A model generated the notes under the pieces. It saw nothing but the letters and a program-made list of their open reading frames with translations. It ran no database searches and was not told the origin of the DNA. From assembly GCA_023150895.1 (NCBI GenBank), contig JAKLJY010000092.1, positions 1-33,892 of the forward strand: a DNA stretch of 33,892 bases, given 5' to 3'. Below, in pieces: positions 24,610-33,274 of this stretch (its first letter is position 1; each line of letters opens with the position of its first letter). Origin of the DNA: Myxococcota bacterium. GTDB lineage: Bacteria > Myxococcota_A > Bradymonadia > UBA7976 > UBA1532. Made by a program: the position numbers and the translations under genes.

Positions 24610-27600
24610 GTGACCGCTTCACCCCGAAAGAAGCCGCCGCGGGCCGCGCTGCGTCACATCATCGTCATCGTCTTCTTCTTCGCACCCCTGTTCTTCCTTC
24701 TCGGCTGCGTGCCCGAGGGTGAGAACAGCGTCTCCACCCGCCTCGTTCGCCCGGTCGTCGTCTCGGTCGAGGGTGACGTCGTCGACGCCACGACCCGGCT
24801 GCCCCTCGAGGGCATGCAGGTCGAGATCGTGCGGCGGGCCCTCGGGGCCGACGCGGGCGCGTCACCCGGCGAGAGCGAGGCCGACGCGAGCACCGACGTC
24901 GCGCCCGTCCTGACGGAAGCCACCGGGCGGTTCCTCATTCCCGCGGTCGAGCTCGACGTCGAGAAGTGGGAGTATGGCGTCCGGGTCCGGGACGTGTCCG
25001 CAACCCCGCGCTACCGGAGCGCCGAGGCGACGGGCGTCTACGCCTTCAAGGACCAGCCGGTCACGCTGCCGACGCTGCTCATGGTCCGGCTCGAAAACGA
25101 CTACCGCACGGCGGTGACGGGCCAGGTCAAAGAGGCGATCCGGAACGGGCAACCCATCGCCGAGGCGCTCGTGACGCTCGCGATCCGCGAAACGGGCGAG
25201 GTGCCCTTCAGCACCAAGACCGGCGTCGACGGCCAGTTCCGGTTCGAAGGGGTGCCCGCCCGCGAGTACGACATGGTCATCACGGCGGGCAACGCGCGGG
25301 TCGGCGACCAGCCGCGCGCCTACGCCCCCGTCGAGCGCGTCGTGCCCGTGCGCCGGGAGGACGAGGTCCCGCAGCCCGGCTCGGGCCTCGTGGATCTCGG
25401 CCCCATCTTCCTCGTCAGCTCGGCGGAGAACGAAGACCTGCGCATCGTGCTCACCTGGAACCGCGACCGGCCGGACGACGACCGGCCGCCCGTCGATCTG
25501 GACGGGTACCTGCTGCTCCCGGACGCGACCTGCGACGTCAACCACCTCGGCGGCGCCGAGACCGCGCTCGGCTCGGCCGCGCTCTCCATCTCGCCCCAGG
25601 CCGGCTTCGGCGCCGGCACCTGTTACTGGCCCGCGTTTCTCAACGGCGAGCCCGGCGACCCGGGGCGAACCATCGTCGGTTACGAGTCCCCGCTGCATGT
25701 CGTCGAGCACCCGGCCGGCCCGGAGGCCGCGCTCTACGGATGCACGGACAACGCCGACGGGATCGTCCCCGGCGAAGGGGAGGCACGCCGCTGCGTGGTG
25801 GCCAGCCTCGACAACGACTCGAAGAACGGGTCGGAGCCGGAGGTCGTGACGTTCAACAAGGAGCTCTTCCTGCGCGAGTACCCGAAGAGCCTCGGTTACT
25901 ACTATGACTACAAAATCAACGGCGCCGGCGACACGGTTCGTCACTATCCGGTGGGCGTTGCGGTCTATTCCGTCCTCCTCCCCGAGCCGGAGCGGCCGGA
26001 TCCGGCCGGCAATGACCTCGCCAACATCAACAACTCGGGCGCGCGCGTCGAGGTCTTCCAGGGCAACCAGCGGGTCGCCGCCTACGACGTGACGGAGATC
26101 GGCCTGCCCGAAGAGCTGCGGACGTGGACGGTTCTGCTCGTCGAGGTCGGCTTCAAGAACCCCAACCCGCGCACGGGCGACGACGTCTATTTCCGCGTCC
26201 TGCCGTTCAACGGGCTCGACGAGAACATCCAGGCGGGCGTGTTCGCGTGGGAAGACCGCCGGGCCGCCACGGCGACGACCCTCGCAAACGATGGCACGAT
26301 GCAGCCGAGCCCGATCCGCGAGGTGCATGCCGCGCTGGACGTCAACGGCCGCCTCGTCGTGGCGGCCGGCACGGACGACCCGACGATGCCCCACGGCATC
26401 TGGGTTCTGCGCCAGGATCAACAGCGCCGCACCGGCTTCGAGCGCATCCTGGCCGACACCGTGCCCATCACCGCGCTCGCGTACGATGGCGGGCGCCTGT
26501 TCGGCGCGCGGGCGGGCCTCGTCCACGAGCTCGGGGGGCCGACGCGGGACGACGGCACGCCGCTCGGCGCCGACTGCGAGGACGAGGTGACGCTTCTGTA
26601 CTCCACGAGCGTCGGGCTGAGTCGGACGATCTTCGCCGGCACGGAGGGCGGCCTGCGCCGGTTCGACGAGGTGCGCCTGCGGTGTCCGCTGGTGGGACAA
26701 AGCCCGGGTCGTCTCCGCGAGGACGGCACCTGCGCCGGCTACATGTGCACGGGGCCGGAGGACGCCAGCGCGTGCCTGCCCTGGGAGTGGAAATGCGACG
26801 GCTTCTTCGACTGTCCGTCCGGCACGGACGAGGCCGCGTGCGACGGCGACGCGCGCCTCTGCGCCGAGGGTGAGTTCCGGTGCAACACCGGGCAGTGTCT
26901 GCCCGGCGCGTGGCAGTGCGACTTCGAGGCCGACTGCGCCGACGGGGAAGACGAGTTCGGCTGCAACCCCGAGGGCTGCCCGGGGTTCGTCTGCGGTGGC
27001 ATGTGTCGCCTCTACAGCGCGGTGTGCGACGGCTACATCGACTGTCCCGAGGGCATCGACGAGGCCGGGTGCACGCCGGACTGTTTCGGTCTGAGCTGCG
27101 ACGAGGGCACGTACTGCGCGCCCCTCGACGAGCTGTGCGACAGCGTGGAGCAGTGCCGCGACGGGCTCGACGAGCGCCTCTGCAACGTCCCGCCGTGTAC
27201 CGGCCGCCTCTGCGACGACGGCGCATGCGCCCCCCACGAGAGCCTGTGCGACGGCAACTGGGATTGTTTTCTGGGCGAGGACGAGGCGCCGGAGCTCTGC
27301 GAGGGCGGCCTCTGCGAGGGGGTCCGATGCGGCGACGAAGCCAACACCTGCGTCCCCTGGGCGTCCGTCTGCAACGACACATCGGACTGCCCGAACGGCG
27401 AGGACGAACAGAACTGCTTCGCCCCGCCCTGCGAGGGCTTCGAGTGTCACAACCGGGCCTGCCTGCCCCGCGAGTACGCCTGTGACGGGACCCAGGACTG
27501 TCCCGACGGCGAGGATGAGACCAACTGCGACGCGCCCTGCGACGGCTTCCGGTGCAACGACAACAGCTGCGCGGGCGGCGGCGCCGTGTGCAACGGCCTG

Positions 27601-29343
27601 CGGGACTGCCCGGACGGCGAGGACGAGCACCAGAACTGCGATGAACCGTGCGACGGCCTGCGGTGCAGCGACGGCGCCTGCGCGCCGCAGGCGTATCTGT
27701 GCGACCGGACGAACGACTGCGCCGATGGCGCCGACGAGTCCGAGGACCTGTGTGCCAACCCCTGCGACGGCTATCGATGCGGCGACGGCACCTGCCTGCC
27801 CGCGGACGCCCGCTGCGACGGGCGCCCCGACTGCCCCGACGAACGCGACGAGCTCGAGTGCGGTGGCCCCTGCGAGGGGTTCCAGTGCGAAGAGGGCGGC
27901 TGCGTGCCGATCGAGGGCGTGTGCAACGCCATCGAAGACTGCCCGCGCGGGGACGACGAGGCCAACTGCCTGCCGCCGGGAGAAGAGTGCCAGGGGCTCG
28001 CGTGCGACAACGGCGTCTGTGTCGACGCCGCGCTCCAGTGCGACGGCCAGAACGACTGCGGGGACGGCACCGACGAGCGCGACTGCGCCGACGCCGGGCC
28101 CGGCGCGGACGCGGGGCCTGCCCCCGACGGCGGCGTCGCGCCCGATGCGGCCCCGCCGCCCGATGGCGGCCTCCCGGCGGACGCGGGCTTTGCCATCGAC
28201 GCCGCGCCCGAGCCCGACGCCGCGCCCCCCGCCGAGGTCTGCGACGGCATCCTGTGTGACGGCGACGTCTGTGTTCCCCGAGCAGAGGTCTGCGACGGCA
28301 CGCCGCAGTGTGCCGATCAGGCCGACGAGACCCACTGCGGGCTGCCCGCCTGTGACGGCTTCGTCTGCGACGACGACGGCTGCGTCGCGTTCGCGCAGGT
28401 CTGTGACGACCAGGCGGACTGCAACGACGGCAGCGACGAGGCCGCGTGCTTGTCTCCGGGGTGTGACGGTCTGGTCTGCGGCGAACCCCCGGGTTGCGTC
28501 CTCCGCGAGCAGCTCTGCGACGGCAACGACGACTGCGGGGACGCCACCGACGAGCGGCATTGCGCCGGGTTCTGCGATGGCATTCTCTGCAACGACGGTC
28601 GCTGCGCGCGGGCGGCCGATCGGTGTGACGGCCAGCCCCTGTGCACCGATGGGGAGGACGAAGAGGGTTGCCCCAACCCGGTCCGGGTCCGGCGCTTCCG
28701 CGTGCTCGACGCCGAGCCCCCGATGGAGGCGCCGCCGATGCCGGAGATGCTGGCACCGCCGCCGCCGACGCCCCTCGGGACCATCCACGCGATGACGAAC
28801 TATCGGGTCCTCGCCGGCGAAGAGAGCGGGGACGTCTTCCTCTTCGTCGCGACGGGCCAGACGGGCCTGTGGTCGCGCAACATGGCCGCGCCCGGGGCGA
28901 CCTGGCAGAACGCCACCCCGTCGATCAACAGCGATGCGCTCAGCGGCGAGGGCTTCGGCGTGCGCGCCATCGAGAGCTACGAGCGCCTCCTCTGGGTCGG
29001 TGGGGCCTTCGGGCTCGCCCTGCTCTACCCCGTCGAAAACGGTGCGGAGTGGATCAGCCTGAACTGCGGGCCGGGGCAGCATCCCGACACCGTCGACTGT
29101 TTCCCCTCCGAGCCGCCCCCCGAAATCCGCGCCCTGGCGGCCTACGACGGACGTCTCTTCATCGGCACGGACGACGGTCTGTTCTCCGTGGGCGTCGAGG
29201 CGCAGCGATTCACCATCGATCGGGTGCATCACTTCCCGGCGGCGGCCCGCATCAACGGGCTCGTGGTCTCCGGCGGGCGTCTCTACGTCATGACCGAGAA
29301 CCTCGGTCTCTTCTTCGTCCAGGTCGGGGGGACGCGCCGATGA
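24610..29343 (+). CDS. Giant lipoprotein: Ig-like domains, beta-propeller and 16 LDL-receptor class A repeats
   Basis: A 1577-residue protein with a GTG start directly after the previous stop; GAGGAGG is well placed. A basic N-region and hydrophobic helix end LLGC (Cys33). Two carboxypeptidase-regulatory or CNA-B-like domains follow (about 47-160 and 161-250), then a domain (about 275-520) with LTWN..PVDLDGYLL, like DUF2135-type sandwiches. A propeller starts near residue 560 (AAGTD, AYDGGRLFGARAGLV). It is interrupted at about 696 by 16 LDLa modules (708-1354), each with six cysteines and the calcium-type CDGxxDCxDGxDE signature, and resumes at about 1395 to the C-terminus. A 51-residue Ala/Asp/Pro linker separates repeats 12 and 13. 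LDLa modules bind protein ligands with calcium. It overlaps the barrel gene by four bases and is paralogous to the protein at 30554-33178. Confidence 0.92.
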   Translation: MTASPRKKPPRAALRHIIVIVFFFAPLFFLLGCVPEGENSVSTRLVRPVVVSVEGDVVDATTRLPLEGMQVEIVRRALGADAGASPGESEADASTDVAPVLTEATGRFLIPAVELDVEKWEYGVRVRDVSATPRYRSAEATGVYAFKDQPVTLPTLLMVRLENDYRTAVTGQVKEAIRNGQPIAEALVTLAIRETGEVPFSTKTGVDGQFRFEGVPAREYDMVITAGNARVGDQPRAYAPVERVVPVRREDEVPQPGSGLVDLGPIFLVSSAENEDLRIVLTWNRDRPDDDRPPVDLDGYLLLPDATCDVNHLGGAETALGSAALSISPQAGFGAGTCYWPAFLNGEPGDPGRTIVGYESPLHVVEHPAGPEAALYGCTDNADGIVPGEGEARRCVVASLDNDSKNGSEPEVVTFNKELFLREYPKSLGYYYDYKINGAGDTVRHYPVGVAVYSVLLPEPERPDPAGNDLANINNSGARVEVFQGNQRVAAYDVTEIGLPEELRTWTVLLVEVGFKNPNPRTGDDVYFRVLPFNGLDENIQAGVFAWEDRRAATATTLANDGTMQPSPIREVHAALDVNGRLVVAAGTDDPTMPHGIWVLRQDQQRRTGFERILADTVPITALAYDGGRLFGARAGLVHELGGPTRDDGTPLGADCEDEVTLLYSTSVGLSRTIFAGTEGGLRRFDEVRLRCPLVGQSPGRLREDGTCAGYMCTGPEDASACLPWEWKCDGFFDCPSGTDEAACDGDARLCAEGEFRCNTGQCLPGAWQCDFEADCADGEDEFGCNPEGCPGFVCGGMCRLYSAVCDGYIDCPEGIDEAGCTPDCFGLSCDEGTYCAPLDELCDSVEQCRDGLDERLCNVPPCTGRLCDDGACAPHESLCDGNWDCFLGEDEAPELCEGGLCEGVRCGDEANTCVPWASVCNDTSDCPNGEDEQNCFAPPCEGFECHNRACLPREYACDGTQDCPDGEDETNCDAPCDGFRCNDNSCAGGGAVCNGLRDCPDGEDEHQNCDEPCDGLRCSDGACAPQAYLCDRTNDCADGADESEDLCANPCDGYRCGDGTCLPADARCDGRPDCPDERDELECGGPCEGFQCEEGGCVPIEGVCNAIEDCPRGDDEANCLPPGEECQGLACDNGVCVDAALQCDGQNDCGDGTDERDCADAGPGADAGPAPDGGVAPDAAPPPDGGLPADAGFAIDAAPEPDAAPPAEVCDGILCDGDVCVPRAEVCDGTPQCADQADETHCGLPACDGFVCDDDGCVAFAQVCDDQADCNDGSDEAACLSPGCDGLVCGEPPGCVLREQLCDGNDDCGDATDERHCAGFCDGILCNDGRCARAADRCDGQPLCTDGEDEEGCPNPVRVRRFRVLDAEPPMEAPPMPEMLAPPPPTPLGTIHAMTNYRVLAGEESGDVFLFVATGQTGLWSRNMAAPGATWQNATPSINSDALSGEGFGVRAIESYERLLWVGGAFGLALLYPVENGAEWISLNCGPGQHPDTVDCFPSEPPPEIRALAAYDGRLFIGTDDGLFSVGVEAQRFTIDRVHHFPAAARINGLVVSGGRLYVMTENLGLFFVQVGGTRR
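26731..28671 (+). repeat. Array of 16 LDL-receptor class A modules
   Basis: The block encodes 16 modules of 31-37 residues, split 12 + 4 by an Ala/Asp/Pro linker (28087-28239). Every module has six cysteines in the LDLa pattern, and nearly all keep the acidic calcium ligands in DCxDGxDE. Modules differ in sequence and codon choice, so the array is not a recent amplification. GC content and codon use do not differ visibly from the flanks. Confidence 0.92.
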
Positions 29344-30554
29344 CCCGCCTCATCCGGGGCATCGCCCCCCTCGCCCTGCTGGCCGCGACGCCGCTGACCG
29401 GCCGGGCCCAGACGCCCGCCGAGGCGCCGCCCGCCGAGCCGCCGCCCACCGAAGCCGAGGCCGCCGCCGACGCTGCGGCCGCCGAGGCCGAGGCCGCCGC
29501 CGCCGAAGCCGACCTCTACAAGGCCATGCTCGGCGCGGTGATCATGCAGGTCGCCGAGAAGGCGCTCGGTCCCGCCGCGCCCCCCGCGGAGCCCCCGGCA
29601 CCGCCCCCGGGCCTGAAGGACAACGCGCCGGCCGATCTGCACGCCGAGCTCGACCGCGTCGAGGGCGACCTGCTGACGCTGGGCATCTTCCCCAACTCGT
29701 CCGGGTTCATGGATGCCAAGCTGTATTTCCGCAAGACGTACCTCGAGTACTTCAGCTCGGGCATCTACTTCGACTATCTGACTTTCCAGCTCCAGAGCGA
29801 GGTCGAGGGCGAGGACGGCCCGACGGCGCGCAGCGACACGCTCGACCGGCAGTACCGGGTCGAGGCGGACGCGCTCAAGGGCATTCTGCCGCTCCATCGT
29901 TGGGTCTTCGACAGTGGGGACGCCGACGGTGGCACGCTCTTTACCGTCGAGCCGGGTCTGAACGCCAAGTTCATCATTGATCAGATCGAGAGCTCCGGTT
30001 ACCGCCGCAACGGCCTCGGCGAGTCCGTCTTTCTCAACGAAGAGAAGGACGTCCTGCAGTTCGGGGCGTCGGCCAAGCTGGAGATCTCCCTGGCCGCCGG
30101 CGAGTGGTTCGCCTTCGACGGCAGCTTCGAGTACTTGCCGTACATCTACAGTCAGGAGACGGCGCAGAAGCTCAACAGTCAGTTCCCGGAGGAACCCATC
30201 GAGGCGGAGATCGTCAACGGCACGTCGGGCCTGCAGGCCACGGTCGATGTGATCGCGCGGGATCTGCCGGTCGGCAAGTTCACCCTGCGCGGGCGTCTGT
30301 ATCGCAACAGCGGCCGAGTGAACACGGAGTCGACGGTGGTCACCGGCAACTTCGAGACCGAAGTGAAGACCTCGACGGACTACGCCGAGAACACCTACTG
30401 GCTCGAGCTGACCCACTCGATGACTTACCTGAAACCGTGGACGCAGATCTCGCCGGCCGTGGCGGTCGCGCTGCAACGGCGCGAGGTCACCACGAACGAC
30501 CGCGAGTCGGTCTCGGACACGTTCAAGGTCGGTCTGCTGGCGGAGTTTTTCTGA
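29340..30554 (+). CDS. Outer-membrane beta-barrel protein
   Basis: A 404-residue protein. The ATG at 29340 overlaps the preceding stop (ATGA). A signal peptide ends at GRAQ (about 23). Residues 25-60 are Ala/Glu/Pro-rich and probably helical. A Pro-rich linker follows, and from about residue 110 alternating amphipathic strands (KLYFRKTYLEYFSSGIYFDYLTFQL, cut short here: strands near 118, 140, 190, 235, 280, 330, 365, 390) run to the C-terminus. The protein ends LLAEFF, with the terminal phenylalanine recognised by the BAM machinery. No known porin or secretion family was recognised. It lies between two paralogous lipoproteins, so it may anchor, expose or move them across the outer membrane; this is inference. 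Confidence 0.8.
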   Translation: MTRLIRGIAPLALLAATPLTGRAQTPAEAPPAEPPPTEAEAAADAAAAEAEAAAAEADLYKAMLGAVIMQVAEKALGPAAPPAEPPAPPPGLKDNAPADLHAELDRVEGDLLTLGIFPNSSGFMDAKLYFRKTYLEYFSSGIYFDYLTFQLQSEVEGEDGPTARSDTLDRQYRVEADALKGILPLHRWVFDSGDADGGTLFTVEPGLNAKFIIDQIESSGYRRNGLGESVFLNEEKDVLQFGASAKLEISLAAGEWFAFDGSFEYLPYIYSQETAQKLNSQFPEEPIEAEIVNGTSGLQATVDVIARDLPVGKFTLRGRLYRNSGRVNTESTVVTGNFETEVKTSTDYAENTYWLELTHSMTYLKPWTQISPAVAVALQRREVTTNDRESVSDTFKVGLLAEFF

Positions 30555-33178
30555 TGCATACGATGACCCGGTGGGCATTCTTCACACTCGCGGCGCTCTT
30601 CACCGCCGCCGGCCTCGGTGCATGTGACGCGACGGAGGAGGCGCAGACGCTCGGGGTGGGCGAGGTCGAGGTGACCCTCGCCGGCGTCGTGCGCTCCATC
30701 GAGACGGGGCTCCCCATCGAGGGCATCGTCGCCGAGGTCGTGCGCGATCCGCCGCTCGGACAAGGACTCGAGCCCGTCCTCGTCGCCGCCGTCGGCGAAA
30801 CGGACGCCGACGGCCGTTTCGGGCCCTCCGCTCCGCTCATCGTCGAGCCCGAGGACTACCGATACGCGCTGCGTCTGCGCGATGCCCGCACGCCCGCGCG
30901 ATATCAGCCCAACAGTGCGACGACCGTGTTCGCGCTCGTGGCCTCGGATCTGCGGTTCGACCGGCTGACACTCACGCCCATCGACCAACGGGTGCGGACG
31001 GTGGTCGTGGGCACGGTGCTCGACGCGGCCACGGACACCCCGATCGCCGGTGTCACCGTCACCCTGACGCGGGCCTCCGACGCCGCGCCGACCCACACGA
31101 CCGTCTCCGACGCCAAGGGCGAGTATGCCTTCGAACGCGTGCTCGCCGAGACGATGCGCGTCGACTTCCAGGGCGACGCGGTCCGCGGTCCCTCGGCGCC
31201 GGCGGGCTACATCGCCGAGTATGCGCCGTTCACGCCCGACGACGACCGGCCGCTCTACGACCTCGGCACGACGCGCCTCGTCGCCAAGTCGGCGCGCGAC
31301 GATCTCAGCGTCCTGCTCGACTGGCAGTATCAGGACCCCGAGACGGCCCCGTTCGAGCGCATCCACAACCTCGACATGGTGTTCTCCATCGGCGGGCCGG
31401 ACACGGACATCAATCATCTGTTCGGCCGCGAGGTGGACATGGCGGCGATGATCCGTTCCGTTCCGTCCGGCAGCGCCGGCTCGAGCCCGCTCGACGACGA
31501 GGTGCCGGTGCACGCCGGCGATCTCTCGATCGCCCCCGCGAGCGGGTTCGGCGCAGACACGGGATACTGGCCGGCCTTCCTCGGGGGGAAGGACACCGGC
31601 CGTCGTTCGGTCGGGCAGCTCGCGACGGGCGCGGCCTCCGAGGTCGCGTGCGAAGGCGCGCCGGGCCGCGTCTGCCAGGCCACGAACGGTGACGCCGTCA
31701 CGGTGGAGCTGCTGCGGCGTTCCGCGGACGGCGCCGAGCCGGAGAGCCTCGCGTTTCGTCTCCGCAATCCGCTCGGTGCCTACCCGAAGGGGCTTGCCTA
31801 CCACTACACCGCCGCCGACGGCAGTCGACACTACCCCATCGGCGTCGGTGTGTTGACGGTCATCGCACGGCCGGACATTTCGCCCGATGTGGCAGGTCCC
31901 GCGCCGGGGGCGGATGCGCGGCGCGTCGATCCGGACATTCACCGATCGCGGGCCGTCGCCAAGGTCTATCGCGGCTCCACGTTCGTCGGCCGCTTCGACA
32001 TCGGCCGCACGGAGCTCCCGCCCGGCGAGGACTCCAATCGCACCTGGACGCCCTTCGTGGTCGAGTATGGCTTCACCAAGTCCACGCCCCTGACGGACGA
32101 CGACATGTATTTCCGGGTCGTGCCGTTCACGGCCATCAAACAGTCCGTCGAGCGGCGCCGCTGGCTCTACGAAGACCGCAGCGCCTCGGAGAACGGCCTG
32201 GTCCGGGTGCGCGACACCCTCGACTTCGACGGGGTGCTCTACGCCGCCGGCGCCGGCGCGGAGACACTGCCGCCGACGGAGCGTTTCGGGTTGTGGTACC
32301 TCGGCGCCGATCAGGAGGACGAGGGGCTGCGCTGGCACTGGCTCTCGAACGACGAGTTCCCGCGCGTCCTCGAACTCCATGCGCTCGGGCTGATGAACGG
32401 GGCGTTCGTGGCGAGCCTGGGCGACGGCATGGGGGGGGTTCTCTTCGGCCCGTTCTCCGGCTCTCAGAACGAGCTACAGACCGACTGTCCCCCCGTGAAT
32501 CATATGGAGGCCGTCGCGGGCGACTTCCTGCTCGCCACGCCGGTCGGCCTGCGCAGCGGCGTGGTCTGCGATCCCACCGTCGAGCGCCCGCACCTCGTCG
32601 GCGCGCCGTCGGCCCCCTTGCTCGCGGTCACGCAGCACCGGTTCCGCGCCGGGTCCCGGATGCTCCTCGGCGGCGAGGGGACGGGCCTGTGGACCTCGAC
32701 GCTGCCCGAACTCGAGGGCGACATGCCCACCACCGCGGCCTGGGCCCAGGGCGCGCCGGGGCTCGACGTCGCCGCCACCGGCCTGGCTGCGGACGCGACG
32801 ATCACCGTCCTGCGCAGCCTCGACGACGCCCTGATCGTCGGCACGGCCGGCCACGGGCTCTTCCTGTCGGTCCCCGAGCCGGCGGCGCCCGAAGGACAGC
32901 AGGACGTCTGGGCCCCCCTCAACGAAGGCAGCGGCGTGTTGCCGCCGGGGTACGGTTTCCCCGCGCCGCCGGAGGGGCCCCCACGGGTGACGGCGGTCGA
33001 GGTACAGGGCGAGCGCATCCTGGTGGCGACGGACCGCGGGCTGCTCGATTTCGGCCCGATCTCCGAAGAGATCATCGGTTTCACGCCGATCGAACCGTCC
33101 ATGCCCGTCGAACACATGGCGAACTTCGGCGGCACCGTCTTTCTCTTTACATCGGAGGGTGTCGTCCGATACCGCTGA
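30554..33178 (+). CDS. Lipoprotein paralogue: Ig-like domains and beta-propeller without LDLa repeats
   Basis: An 874-residue protein. The ATG at 30554 overlaps the barrel stop by one base (TGATG); a second ATG at 30563 is possible. The signal sequence ends LGAC (Cys24). Domains in order are two CNA-B or carboxypeptidase-regulatory-like units (about 35-130 and 147-215), a DUF2135-like sandwich (about 250-540, with SRHYPIGVGVLTV and DDMYFRVVPF), and a beta-propeller (about 545-874) with repeated GLW, GLR, GHGLF and GLL turns. The order and many motifs match the 1577-residue protein; for example DDVYFRVLPF there equals DDMYFRVVPF here. The LDLa array is absent and its site is filled by about nine residues. 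It is probably a surface partner or an alternative form in the same complex. Confidence 0.87.
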   Translation: MHTMTRWAFFTLAALFTAAGLGACDATEEAQTLGVGEVEVTLAGVVRSIETGLPIEGIVAEVVRDPPLGQGLEPVLVAAVGETDADGRFGPSAPLIVEPEDYRYALRLRDARTPARYQPNSATTVFALVASDLRFDRLTLTPIDQRVRTVVVGTVLDAATDTPIAGVTVTLTRASDAAPTHTTVSDAKGEYAFERVLAETMRVDFQGDAVRGPSAPAGYIAEYAPFTPDDDRPLYDLGTTRLVAKSARDDLSVLLDWQYQDPETAPFERIHNLDMVFSIGGPDTDINHLFGREVDMAAMIRSVPSGSAGSSPLDDEVPVHAGDLSIAPASGFGADTGYWPAFLGGKDTGRRSVGQLATGAASEVACEGAPGRVCQATNGDAVTVELLRRSADGAEPESLAFRLRNPLGAYPKGLAYHYTAADGSRHYPIGVGVLTVIARPDISPDVAGPAPGADARRVDPDIHRSRAVAKVYRGSTFVGRFDIGRTELPPGEDSNRTWTPFVVEYGFTKSTPLTDDDMYFRVVPFTAIKQSVERRRWLYEDRSASENGLVRVRDTLDFDGVLYAAGAGAETLPPTERFGLWYLGADQEDEGLRWHWLSNDEFPRVLELHALGLMNGAFVASLGDGMGGVLFGPFSGSQNELQTDCPPVNHMEAVAGDFLLATPVGLRSGVVCDPTVERPHLVGAPSAPLLAVTQHRFRAGSRMLLGGEGTGLWTSTLPELEGDMPTTAAWAQGAPGLDVAATGLAADATITVLRSLDDALIVGTAGHGLFLSVPEPAAPEGQQDVWAPLNEGSGVLPPGYGFPAPPEGPPRVTAVEVQGERILVATDRGLLDFGPISEEIIGFTPIEPSMPVEHMANFGGTVFLFTSEGVVRYR

Positions 33179-33274
33179 CGGCGTCGCCGACGACCCGCGA
33201 GCGGCCGGGCATGTTCGCACGCCGCGCCGCGGTTGTCGCCTTCGAGCCTCTCGCCGTCACCGGAGCCCGTCGCC

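Noticed and set aside
26731-28671. LDLa array as eukaryotic contamination or very recent transfer
   Set aside because: It lies inside one bacterial operon frame with the same GC content and codon choice as its flanks, and it has no introns. An ancient transfer cannot be excluded.
24862-29232. Antisense open frame of 1456 codons opposite the LDLa lipoprotein
   Set aside because: It mirrors the codon bias of the plus-strand gene in high-GC DNA; its translation has no domain, and the plus frame has lipobox, Ig-like, LDLa and propeller motifs.
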